Shown: positions 18,207-24,805, numbered from the stretch's first letter. The stretch is DNA of 41,595 nucleotides from Candidatus Omnitrophota bacterium (GCA_015231405.1 JADGBR010000012.1:1-41595); one strand, 5' to 3'. The notes: generated by a model from the sequence alone, not told the origin. Numbers and translations: made by a program.

Positions 18207-18449
18207 ATGCATTACGTTTATATTCTCATATCTGAATCATTCAAAGACAAAAAATACATCGGCTATACACTCGATATTGAAGAGCGATTAACTGCGCATA
18301 ATAACGGACAAGTCCCTTCGACAGCTTCTTTCAAACCATGGAAAATTTCAGGATATACGGCTTTTACTGATAAAGGAAAAGCTTTGAAATTCGAAAAATT
18401 CCTGAAGTCTTCTTCAGGCAGAGCATTTGCAAAAAAGCGACTTCAATAA
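18207..18449 (+). CDS. Small GIY-YIG family nuclease
   Basis: This 80-residue single-domain protein has the full GIY-YIG core: YVYIL (Y3, Y5), YIGY (17-20), R27 in DIEERL, H31, and E63 in KFEKFL, so it should be an active metal-dependent endonuclease. The length matches the stand-alone UPF0213/YhbQ-like group, and the basic C-terminus GRAFAKKRL is typical. No strong ribosome site precedes the ATG. It lies between a long inverted repeat touching tRNA-Ser and repeat module A, whose terminator has lost its left half at the junction. The gene plus inverted repeat therefore looks like a unit inserted between the tRNA and its terminator. Confidence 0.85.
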   Translation: MHYVYILISESFKDKKYIGYTLDIEERLTAHNNGQVPSTASFKPWKISGYTAFTDKGKALKFEKFLKSSSGRAFAKKRLQ

Positions 18450-18461
18450 TACCGTTTATGG

Positions 18462-18631
18462 TAGCCCTTTTTTATTTCCATATACCGCACCTATACTTGC
18501 AACGTTCTCATCCGCCTAAGCGGAAGCCCATAAAGGGTTCAAAACCGCACGCTTTAACCCGCTTAGCCACGCTCGGGAAATAGCGGAATTTTAGTAATTC
18601 TGTGAACATTTTAGTCCCTGATTAGTCCCTG
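18462..18631. repeat. tRNA-linked module, copy A
   Basis: It starts at TAGCCCTTTTTTATTTCC, the right half of a terminator, and continues through a segment whose minus strand resembles the 5' half of tRNA-Ser. That part includes GCGTGGCT.AG.GG.TTAAAGCG and a variable-arm-like hairpin. It ends in two AGTCCCTG boxes (18613-18620 and 18624-18631). Copies B and C follow at 20370 and 21783. Confidence 0.85.
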
Positions 18632-18885
18632 TGTGGACACCAGATATTGTAATCCCACGTCAGGGGGAATGTTTGACATGCGACACCGGTCACAAACCCT
18701 TGCCATCGCCTCCAGCGGTCCATCGCTTCTTCGATTATACCCGCGTACAATTGATTCAATTCCGGATATTATGGTAACAGTAAAGTAGCACGACTTCTAA
18801 TTTACTGAAAGAAGGAGGCGTTATGAAAAGAAGCAGTTTAATGTTGATCGTTATAGGATGTACATGTTCCCCCAAGGAGATAGAC

Positions 18886-19263
18886 ATGAGAAAACTAACA
18901 TCAATAAACGGGTTAAAGCTTTTGGCGATAAAAGTCTGTTTGATCATAACGGCCGCGATTATGGCAGGAGGCGTTTCACTGAACGCGCAGGATCTCGAAT
19001 CGACAAGGGTAGTGCAGAAAGCATGTGTTGTTAAGGACACAGACACGTTCTATGATACTGTCACTATTTCTGGCAGGGATAACATGATGTTCTATACCTC
19101 TCAGGATAACGCACTGACGTTCAAGGTGACTGAAGATGCCACCATAAGACGCCAAAGTAGGGGCGTAGAGCTGTCAGATGCGGTACCGGGAGAAAGCTGT
19201 TCCGCAAGGTATTACACAGGTAAGGACGGTAAGCCTGTTTTACTGGATCTGGAGCTTAAGTAA
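18886..19263 (+). CDS. Small exported protein with DUF5666-like beta-barrel fold, tentative
   Basis: From the ATG at 18886 the protein has 125 residues, with a signal peptide and a likely cut after SLNA. AAGGAG lies six bases before that start. An in-frame ATG at 18823 also has a consensus AAGGAGG but would add 21 residues in front of the signal peptide. The mature part alternates strands (DTVTISGRDNMMFYT, LTFKVTEDATIRRQ) and ends with LSDAVPGESCSARYY and DGKPVLLDLEL. This is the pattern of small OB-like periplasmic proteins such as DUF5666. It is cargo in the segment between modules A and B. Function unknown. Confidence 0.65.
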   Translation: MRKLTSINGLKLLAIKVCLIITAAIMAGGVSLNAQDLESTRVVQKACVVKDTDTFYDTVTISGRDNMMFYTSQDNALTFKVTEDATIRRQSRGVELSDAVPGESCSARYYTGKDGKPVLLDLELK

Positions 19264-19346
19264 AGAGGAGCGCGGTGAAGAGCGCATGGGGTATGCAGGC
19301 ATGCAGACAGTGTGTATAACCATCTATAAAACAATCACTTCCAAAA

Positions 19347-19453
19347 CAAATCCGGGTAACTATTCACCTGGAATGCAGACATGGTACATATCTCAATAGC
19401 GATCAATAATTTGCGAATTAAATTCGGGTATCAAATTAAGTTACCCGGATTTG
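19347..19453. repeat. Perfect 15-bp inverted repeat
   Basis: CAAATCCGGGTAACT (19347-19361) and its exact complement AGTTACCCGGATTTG (19439-19453) are separated by 77 bases. The 288 bases between 19264 and 19551 hold no gene, only this pair and the tandem repeat that follows. Confidence 0.8.
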
Positions 19454-19463
19454 ATTTGTAACT

Positions 19464-19545
19464 TGTAATGTCAAATAGGTTACGTAACATGTCTGCGAGG
19501 ATTATGTAATGTCAAATAGGTTACGTAACATGTCTGCGAGGATTA
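19464..19545. repeat. Two tandem 41-bp repeats with a central palindrome
   Basis: Units 19464-19504 and 19505-19545 are identical. Each contains the palindrome GTTACGTAAC. They end six bases before the truncated regulator gene, so they could be operator sites or a recent slippage duplication. Confidence 0.9.
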
Positions 19546-19551
19546 AGAGCT

Positions 19552-19920
19552 ATGAAGAATAATGGCTCTTTAAAGCCGGAATTTGAGATAGATGAGGATC
19601 GTACGTATTTTCTGATCCGGTTGCCTATCCATCCCAAAGCGAATGCGATAATGGTTGAGCATATTGAGGCCCCAGTCGAGGCCCCAGTTATTCTTAGCGA
19701 AACAGACAAGAAAATAATGTTATCATTGGGAGGACGGGAGCTTGCGAGGAATGAATTGCTGCATGTTCTCGGCTATTCACAACCAACTGGTAATTTTAAA
19801 AAGGCTATTGAAAAATTGATTCAACACGCGTTCATAGAAAGAACTATTCCCGATAAGCCCAATAGTCGTTTACAGAAATACCGCATGACAGCAAAGGGGC
19901 GAAAAAGATCCGGGGAATGA
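19552..19920 (+). pseudogene. Truncated AlbA_2/RecG-like transcriptional regulator, C-terminal part
   Basis: This 122-residue frame opens with NGSLKPEFEIDEDRTYFLIR and LPIHP, which in full-length AlbA_2-type (RecG-like, divergent AAA) regulators sits near the end of the ATP-binding-like domain. It continues with a winged helix (about 60-115: ELARNELLHVLGYSQPTGNFKKAI). The roughly 300 N-terminal residues of the family are absent, and the sequence immediately upstream is a tandem repeat. I therefore read it as a 3' remnant, though a retained stand-alone winged helix is possible. It lies among other truncated genes of the module A-B segment. Confidence 0.7.
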
Positions 19921-19933
19921 AAAGAACATAGTA

Positions 19934-20137
19934 TTACCTAAGGAAATATTCGCTAATATAAATCTCAAAAATGTTCCTCTTTAACCGGATCTTTACAATC
20001 TTCGATTTCGGTATCCAGATCTTCGGGTTTCTGCTGACTAAGATGGCTTTTTCGGTTTCATGATGAATTTGTACTTGAATCCAAATGTATCTGGGTTTCG
20101 GGCGTGATAGGGTGGATAGTGAAATGTACGGCCACAT
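19934..20137 (-). CDS. Small 67-residue protein coupled to the recombinase remnant
   Basis: The ATG at 20137 follows AAAGGAGAAATAACC, the best ribosome site in the array, two bases after the stop of the recombinase fragment. The centre reads HHETEKAILVSR and KIWIPKSKIVKI, a pattern seen in short proteins of mobile elements. The C-terminus is strand-like and basic. No function can be assigned. Its coupling to a serine-recombinase C-terminus suggests it belonged to the same mobile element. Confidence 0.65.
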   Translation of the reverse strand: MWPYISLSTLSRPKPRYIWIQVQIHHETEKAILVSRNPKIWIPKSKIVKIRLKRNIFEIYISEYFLR

Positions 20138-20139
20138 GG

Positions 20140-20370
20140 TTATTTCTCCTTTCTTTTTGTGGATTTACACGCTTGATAATAACGATAAGCTTTTTCGGCT
20201 ACGCAGAGGCTGATGCCAAGGGAATCGGCTATTTTTTGATAGGGCAGGCCTAGAAGACGGAGTTCGGTTACTTTTTGGGCGTGTTTTTGATATAATGGGA
20301 TCGGTTTGGCGGATTCTATCTTGATCTTCGCCGTGAGCTCGGCGGCGGTTCGAATTGGTTGCAGTTGGGT
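20140..20370 (-). pseudogene. Serine recombinase C-terminal fragment
   Basis: The minus-strand frame reads PIPLYQKHAQKVTELRLLGL followed by PYQKIADSLGISLCVAEKAYRYYQ. This is the helix-turn-helix tail that closes some large serine recombinases. The catalytic and recombinase domains are missing: at about 20370 the frame runs into the tRNA 3' end of module B, so only the last 70-odd codons survive. It marks a lost recombinase gene cut at a module junction. A second, shorter fossil of the same segment lies at 32521-32568. Confidence 0.6.
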
Positions 20371-20579
20371 CCGCCAAAATACAAAACAAGGGCTATTGGA
20401 AAACCACCGATAGCCCTTTTTTATTCCCATATACCGCATCTATACTTGCAACGCTTTCATCCGCCCAAGCGGATGCCCATAAAGGGTTCAACCCCGCACG
20501 CTTTAACCAGCTCAGCCATGCCAGAGTATTAGCGGCATTTTAGTAGTTTTGTGACCATTTCAGTCCCTGGTTAGTCCCC
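20370..20579. repeat. tRNA-linked module, copy B
   Basis: It begins with the last seven bases of tRNA-Ser (TCCGCCA, 20370-20376) and AAATACAA, then a terminator (20390-20422), the minus-strand tRNA-like segment and two boxes (CAGTCCCTG, TAGTCCCC). It aligns end to end with copy C and, from the terminator's right half, with copy A. Confidence 0.9.
20390..20422 (+). terminator. Rho-independent terminator in module B
   Basis: GGGCTATTGG (20390-20399) pairs with CCGATAGCCC (20407-20416), followed by six T. It is the terminator expected after a tRNA, now separated from the tRNA body. Confidence 0.85.
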
Positions 20580-20639
20580 ATAATAGGGCTTGCCAATGTA
20601 ATCTAATTGTATTACAATCGTAATACTGGGAGATAACAA

Positions 20640-21212
20640 ATGAAAGCATTGAATCTATTTAATTCAAAGACCCGCAAGGAACTGTTCAGGTTATACTTTA
20701 CCAATCCTGACCAAGCTTACTACTTGAGGCAATTGGAACAGACTATAAATATCCCCGTCAGTATGATTCGAAAAGAGCTGATAGCTTTAGAACAAGAGGG
20801 GCTTTTCGGGTCATATCGAATGGGAAACCTCCTTTTTTATAAGCTCAATAAGGACTACCCTATATTTCAAGAGCTTAAAAGTATAGTGTTCAAAACTATC
20901 GGTCTGGAAGGTACTCTTAGAGATGCTCTTTCTAAAGTCCAGGGCATAGAACAAGCTTTCATCTATGGTTCATTCGCCAAGGGGGGGGAACATTCTAAAA
21001 GCGATGTGGATATATTTTTGGTAGGTTCAATAGATGAAAATGCCGTTATCAAAGCCATTAAATTGGTAGAACGTTCAACTAAGCGGGAAGTAAATTATAC
21101 CCTGTATACTCGGAAAGAGTACAAACACAAGAAGATGGCCAAAGATTCTTTTATTGAAAATGTTCTGGAAAATCCTATAATAATGCTCATGGGTGAAAAA
21201 AATGAGCTTTGA
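20640..21212 (+). CDS. Winged-helix / MNT nucleotidyltransferase antitoxin
   Basis: This protein has 190 residues. Residues 1-75 form a winged helix (YYLRQLEQTINIPVSMIRKELIALEQEGL). Residues 100-170 form a minimal nucleotidyltransferase domain with GSFAKG (110-115) and SDVDIFLVG (D122, D124), the metal-binding pair of the family. In MNT-HEPN systems this protein modifies or neutralises the HEPN toxin; the winged helix suggests it also regulates its own operon. The stop overlaps the HEPN start by 11 bases. The ribosome site is GGGAG. The pair is the cargo between modules B and C. The downstream toxin has a premature stop, so the antitoxin may now be free of its target. Confidence 0.85.
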   Translation: MKALNLFNSKTRKELFRLYFTNPDQAYYLRQLEQTINIPVSMIRKELIALEQEGLFGSYRMGNLLFYKLNKDYPIFQELKSIVFKTIGLEGTLRDALSKVQGIEQAFIYGSFAKGGEHSKSDVDIFLVGSIDENAVIKAIKLVERSTKREVNYTLYTRKEYKHKKMAKDSFIENVLENPIIMLMGEKNEL

Positions 21213-21666
21213 TAAACTTATAGAAAAATATTTGTCAGAAAATCTGGTCAAAAAAGAAAAGGCATCCACACTGGCTGTTGAAAAAGCCATCCAACGCAGT
21301 TTAAAAGACCTTGAATCCGCAAAAGCTAATCTTGCCATAGATGAAGGCATCTCTTATACAGTGGCGTACTTGGCAATGTTAAGGGCCGGCAGAGCTCTTA
21401 TGCTGCTTAAAGGCTATCGACCTTCGGGTGAATACCAGCATAGGACAGTAGTTGAGTTTGTCGGCCAATTATTAGGCAAAGACTATGAAGCTGTAATTGA
21501 CCGGTTTGATAAAATGAGGAAGAAACGAAATTTATTTACGTACGAAATTGACATTACTATTTCAGGCACGGAGGCAAGGAACGCTTTTTAAGTAGCGGTT
21601 GAGTTCGTTGAATTAATTAAAAAGATTATCAAGCAAGAAATCCCACAGAAACACTTTGATTTTTAA
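21202..21666 (+). pseudogene. HEPN-domain toxin with in-frame nonsense codon
   Basis: The HEPN protein starts at ATG 21202, overlapping the MNT gene, and stops at TAA 21589-21591 after 129 residues. The frame then stays open for 24 more codons to 21666, reading VAVEFVELIKKIIKQEIPQK and HFDF. These are the helix and closing residues expected of this HEPN subfamily. An A-to-T change turning AAA into TAA would explain it. The basic motif RKKRNLFTY (R109, N110, Y114) that marks the active site is before the stop. The truncated product lacks its last helix and may be unstable or inactive. If real, this is a decaying toxin. Confidence 0.75.
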
Positions 21667-21715
21667 TAACCACTACCAATCGTGAACAGGCCCTATGCAG
21701 TTCCCAAATAGCAGT

Positions 21716-21782
21716 AATCCCCGAAGGGGAAAAACCGTTGTTCCGCAAGGAACCGTGGGTTCGAATCCTACCGTCTCCGCCA
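21716..21782 (+). pseudogene. Chimeric tRNA-Ser fragment
   Basis: Bases 21716-21741 equal the region upstream of the intact tRNA (17953-17978). Bases 21731-21782 equal the tRNA's 3' 52 bases (18026-18077) except C to T at 21774. The two matches overlap in AAAACCGTTGT, which occurs both upstream of and inside the tRNA. It lacks the acceptor 5' strand, D arm and anticodon, so it cannot be functional. Confidence 0.9.
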
Positions 21783-21987
21783 AAATACAATTGAAGGGTT
21801 ATCGGCTAAATACTGATAGCCCTTTTTTATTTCCATATACCGCACCTATACTTACAACGTTCTCATCCGCATAAGCGGATGCCCATCAAGGGTTCAACCC
21901 CGCAAGCTTTAAACTGCTAGAGCCACGCCTGAGTAATAGTTGTATTTAACGGATTTTCTTGCCATTTTAGTCCCTGGTTGGTCCCTG
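21783..21987. repeat. tRNA-linked module, copy C
   Basis: AAATACAA, terminator, minus-strand tRNA-like segment and two boxes (TAGTCCCTG, TGGTCCCTG) follow the tRNA fragment directly. This is the longest junction and shows the original order: tRNA 3' end, terminator, tRNA-like segment, boxes. Confidence 0.9.
21796..21828 (+). terminator. Rho-independent terminator in module C
   Basis: GGGTTATCGG (21796-21805) pairs with CTGATAGCCC (21813-21822), followed by six T. Confidence 0.85.
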
Positions 21988-22166
21988 TGACAGTCTCTGG
22001 ATCTGGTCGGAATAAACATTGGTGAGAGATAGATATTTGTTTCGCAGCATAACATAGATCAGTAGGGTAAGCAAAGCGGCTGAGTTCCTGATCTTCCTAA
22101 TGATTTACGTGATTTCCTGCGCTCTGCGCATTTGATTTTCTGCGGTTTTTACGTTAGAAACGTGTC

Positions 22167-22262
22167 TTGTCTAATAGATTAAACGCATTGTCAAAAATAG
22201 ACACCAAAAACCTTATAATTCATTGTTGCAATTCACCAGGTGCTTGTCTAACACGTTTAACC
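22167..22262. promoter_or_regulatory. Direct repeats upstream of the sigma-54 promoter
   Basis: TTGTCTAATAGATTAAACG (22167-22185) and TTGTCTAACACGTTTAACC (22244-22262) share 15 of 19 bases. They lie about 115 and 40 bases before the -24 box, a suitable range for an enhancer-binding activator. The rest of 21988-22364 holds no gene. Confidence 0.4.
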
Positions 22263-22298
22263 TAAGCCGGTTATGAATAGTACAGTTAACCTAGTACA

Positions 22299-22315
22299 TT
22301 GGCACAGTATATGCT
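22299..22315 (+). promoter_or_regulatory. Sigma-54 promoter of the PEP-CTERM gene
   Basis: TTGGCAC (22299-22305) and ATGCT (22311-22315) place GG (22301-22302) and GC (22313-22314) exactly ten bases apart, the defining -24/-12 spacing. The start codon is 50 bases downstream. PEP-CTERM genes in other bacteria are often controlled by the PrsK/PrsR sigma-54 system. Confidence 0.7.
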
Positions 22316-22364
22316 GATAAGTTAGTTGTGATAACGTGCAAACACAAAAAAGGATGGGTGTAAT

Positions 22365-23117
22365 ATGCGAAAAATACTCGTATGTCTTACTGTGGGGGTC
22401 ATGCTAATGTTTATCTCTGAAACGGCGCGCGCGGCAAACACTACAATAGATGAGTTTGACAACCCATCGTTCGTCGAATTATTACCTGCCTACGGTACTA
22501 CGGAACACCGGGTTGACACGGGACTGCCCGACGTTATCGGCGGCTCCAGACAAATTGATTATACTCGATACTCACCCGGCAATACGGGTTTGTCCGCAGG
22601 AACTGATTACAGTGACAGTTTTTATATTAAGCAATCATCCGCTCCCGGGCAGGCATCGATGTCTACTTCGGCCAGTAACTGGGGTGAATTCTATCTTACT
22701 TACGACGCGAACGGATCCGGGTTGAATACGGATTTCTCCCAAGTCGATCAAATGGAAGTCAACTTCTGGGTCGACCATCTGGGGTTTGTAAAACCCAGCG
22801 CCATGTCCATTATGCTTACCGATGGAAATGGTACTTCATACGAACAAAAAACTATCTGGTCAACTAATAGCTTGATCGATAATTGGTTGACCGAGAGTTT
22901 CCCCTTGGCTGAATACGCCGCGCACGGTGTCAATCTTACTGATGTCGATCAGATCAGATTCTATTATGAAGGTGATCAGGCTAACGATGCATCGTTCGAT
23001 AATATTCGTTTTACTTCTTCCTCCTCTACGCCCGAACCAGCCTCTATGATCCTCTTCGGCATCGGCGGAATAGCGATGGCCGGGATAAAAAAACTACGGA
23101 AAAGGCCCAAAAAGTGA
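22365..23117 (+). CDS. PEP-CTERM sorting-domain protein
   Basis: This protein has 250 residues. It has an N-terminal signal peptide (cut after ARA, about residue 25), a beta-rich body with acidic and aromatic strands resembling a carbohydrate-binding jelly roll, and a C-terminal sorting signal. The signal is P223-E224-P225, a hydrophobic helix (ASMILFGIGGIAMAGI) and the basic end KKLRKRPKK. Exosortase should cut at the PEP motif and pass the protein to the cell surface or exopolysaccharide layer. No exosortase is in the window, so it must be encoded elsewhere. AAGGATGGG precedes the ATG. A sigma-54 promoter lies directly upstream. Confidence 0.93.
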   Translation: MRKILVCLTVGVMLMFISETARAANTTIDEFDNPSFVELLPAYGTTEHRVDTGLPDVIGGSRQIDYTRYSPGNTGLSAGTDYSDSFYIKQSSAPGQASMSTSASNWGEFYLTYDANGSGLNTDFSQVDQMEVNFWVDHLGFVKPSAMSIMLTDGNGTSYEQKTIWSTNSLIDNWLTESFPLAEYAAHGVNLTDVDQIRFYYEGDQANDASFDNIRFTSSSSTPEPASMILFGIGGIAMAGIKKLRKRPKK

Positions 23118-23179
23118 CGGTGCATTTATCACATATCTAGTCCATATAGACGCCGTACGTATCAATATGCGGGATTAAT

Positions 23180-23238
23180 CGTCAGACCTTATATTTATAC
23201 AAAATTAAAAGTTTCTGTGTAGATATGAGGGATGGTCC
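23180..23238. repeat. REP-like palindrome (GTCAGACCT family), copy 1
   Basis: The left arm, GTCAGACCT then ATATTTATACA, faces TGTGTAGATATGAGG...GGTC. It is preceded by GGATTAA as in the copies at 23617 and 24806. It fills most of the gap between the PEP-CTERM gene and the next gene. Confidence 0.75.
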
Positions 23239-23248
23239 CAATACTCTC

Positions 23249-23278
23249 GAAAACCCACAGAAACCCTTCGATTTTTAA
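23249..23278 (+). pseudogene. Fossil of a HEPN gene 3' end
   Basis: Nine codons and a stop read ENPQKPFDF, against EIPQKHFDF at the 3' end of the HEPN gene (21637-21666). The bases around the stop (GATTTTTAATA) match too. Nothing upstream is recognisable because a REP-like palindrome adjoins it. Confidence 0.5.
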
Positions 23279-23369
23279 TAGGAACTACTTCCGTCCGGTG
23301 CCTGCTTGAGTTAAAATAAAACGACGAGTATGTGAATATGACGATGTCCCTATACACCCGGAGCCGCTA

Positions 23370-23648
23370 ATGAGATCAACGCTATTTTGTCTATTCTTAT
23401 CCGCCCTGCTATTCTCAGTGCCGGTTGACGCGGAAGAGATAATCAAACTCGATGACGGGACCGGGATGCGCGGGAATATAATCGCGTGGAGCTCGGGTAA
23501 AACTTCGTTTTATTTCAAGCCGGCGAACAAAAAATCGAAACCGCGCTGGGTATCGATGAGCCATGTTAAAAGCATCGAATATGAAGGAGTGCCGGTTCGA
23601 AATAATCAGGGATTAACGATCAGACCTCATATTTACACAAAAAAATAA
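23370..23648 (+). CDS. Small secreted protein, unknown; C-terminus supplied by a repeat
   Basis: This protein has 92 residues: a signal peptide (cut after VDA, about residue 21) and a short strand-rich body. KLDDGTGMRGNIIAW looks like a small SH3-like or Sm-like barrel strand pair, and RWVSMSHVKSIEY closes it. The last 12 codons (from 23610) lie in a REP-like palindrome: GLTIRPHIYTK is what that repeat encodes, and the same peptide pattern (GLIVRPYIYTK) can be read from the copy at 23174. The original C-terminus was probably replaced by the repeat. No ribosome site of note; function unknown. Confidence 0.65.
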   Translation: MRSTLFCLFLSALLFSVPVDAEEIIKLDDGTGMRGNIIAWSSGKTSFYFKPANKKSKPRWVSMSHVKSIEYEGVPVRNNQGLTIRPHIYTKK

Positions 23649-23660
23649 GTGTCTGTGTAG
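23617..23660. repeat. REP-like palindrome, copy 2 (right arm decayed)
   Basis: ATCAGACCTCATATTTACACA is followed by TGTCTGTGTAG, but the rest of the right arm is lost. The copy contains the stop codon of the preceding small gene. Confidence 0.65.
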
Positions 23661-23787
23661 CACCCCAATACCTTCCTAAAAGCTCTCTTCTCGGCATAAT
23701 ACGATCATCCCCGAGCTGCCCATGGATAGTAGTTGATACAAGCAAGAAAAGAAGATATTATTATACCTGAGTTGAGCGACTTTATAT

Positions 23788-24789
23788 ATGAGGAAGATCA
23801 TCCAATTTGTATTATTTGTTAGCCTGTTCGGTGTGATCATGCAGAGCGCGGGATCTGAAAACGTGAAAAAAATTTCAATATTCAATGCAGAAACAGGAAA
23901 AGTCGAAGAAGTGGAGCCCGTTGAAAGGTCCGAGGCTGAATGGAAGAAGATCCTGTCGCCGGAGCAGTATCGCATAACCCGCCTTAAGGCGACAGAAGAG
24001 GCTTTTACGGGGAAGTGCGGTATCGGCGCCGCGGGTCTATACAGATGTGTCTGTTGCGGAACGGGTCTGTTCAGGGTAGACGAAAAATTCGAATCAGGAA
24101 CGGGCTGGCCGAGTTTTTGGAAGCCTGTTTCCGAAATGAATATAACCGAGGAGCCCGATAACAGCCAGGGGATGAAGCGCGTGGAGGCGCGGTGCGCCAG
24201 ATGCGGCGCTCACCTGGGCCATGTATTCGAGGACGGTCCGCCTCCGACTTACAAACGCTACTGCATTAACGCCGCCGCGTTAAAATTCTCACTGATGATC
24301 TCAGGGAAAGCCCGTAAAAACGATACAGCCGTTTTCGCGGCCGGATGCTTCTGGGGGGTCGAAGAAACTTTCAGGGTTTTAGAAGGCGTAGTTTCGACAC
24401 AGCCCGGTTACGCCGGAGGCAAGACCAAAGATCCGACATACGAGGAGGTCTCCGCTGATAATACCGGCCACGCGGAAGCGGTGAAGATCGAATATGATCC
24501 TTCGCGAATATCTTACGGCGAACTTCTTGAAGTATTCTGGAGAACGCATGACCCTACGACATTGAACAGGCAGGGCCCGGATATAGGCGCGCAATATCGT
24601 TCGGTCATATTTTATGTTAATGAAGATCAAAAAAGAGAGGCGGCGGCGTCAAAAGAAAAAATGGAAAAGTCCGGAAAATACAAAAATAAGATCGTGACCG
24701 ATATGGTGTCCGCCGGGGAATTCTATCCGGCCGAGGAATACCACCGGAAGTATTACATGAAACGCGGGATAAAGTCCTGCCCGAGATAA
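23788..24789 (+). CDS. msrBA: Exported MsrB-MsrA fusion, methionine sulfoxide reductase
   Basis: The protein has 333 residues and an N-terminal signal peptide (about 1-22), so it repairs oxidised methionines outside the cytoplasm. MsrB (about 45-170) comes first, with zinc ligands C87, C90, C136 and C139, and RYCIN with catalytic C159; it reduces the R sulfoxide. MsrA (about 178-333) follows, with GCFWG (C187), YAGG, a GHAE motif and GAQYRS; it reduces the S sulfoxide. The domain order is the reverse of the common A-B fusion. No thioredoxin-like domain is attached, so electrons must come from a separate partner. Both active sites look intact. Confidence 0.95.
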   Translation: MRKIIQFVLFVSLFGVIMQSAGSENVKKISIFNAETGKVEEVEPVERSEAEWKKILSPEQYRITRLKATEEAFTGKCGIGAAGLYRCVCCGTGLFRVDEKFESGTGWPSFWKPVSEMNITEEPDNSQGMKRVEARCARCGAHLGHVFEDGPPPTYKRYCINAAALKFSLMISGKARKNDTAVFAAGCFWGVEETFRVLEGVVSTQPGYAGGKTKDPTYEEVSADNTGHAEAVKIEYDPSRISYGELLEVFWRTHDPTTLNRQGPDIGAQYRSVIFYVNEDQKREAAASKEKMEKSGKYKNKIVTDMVSAGEFYPAEEYHRKYYMKRGIKSCPR

Positions 24790-24805
24790 GAATGGTGGAT
24801 TAAGG

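Noticed and set aside
18462-21987. CRISPR array
   Set aside because: The three module copies are about 200 bases long and spaced by kilobases with genes between; there are no short regular spacers or cas genes.
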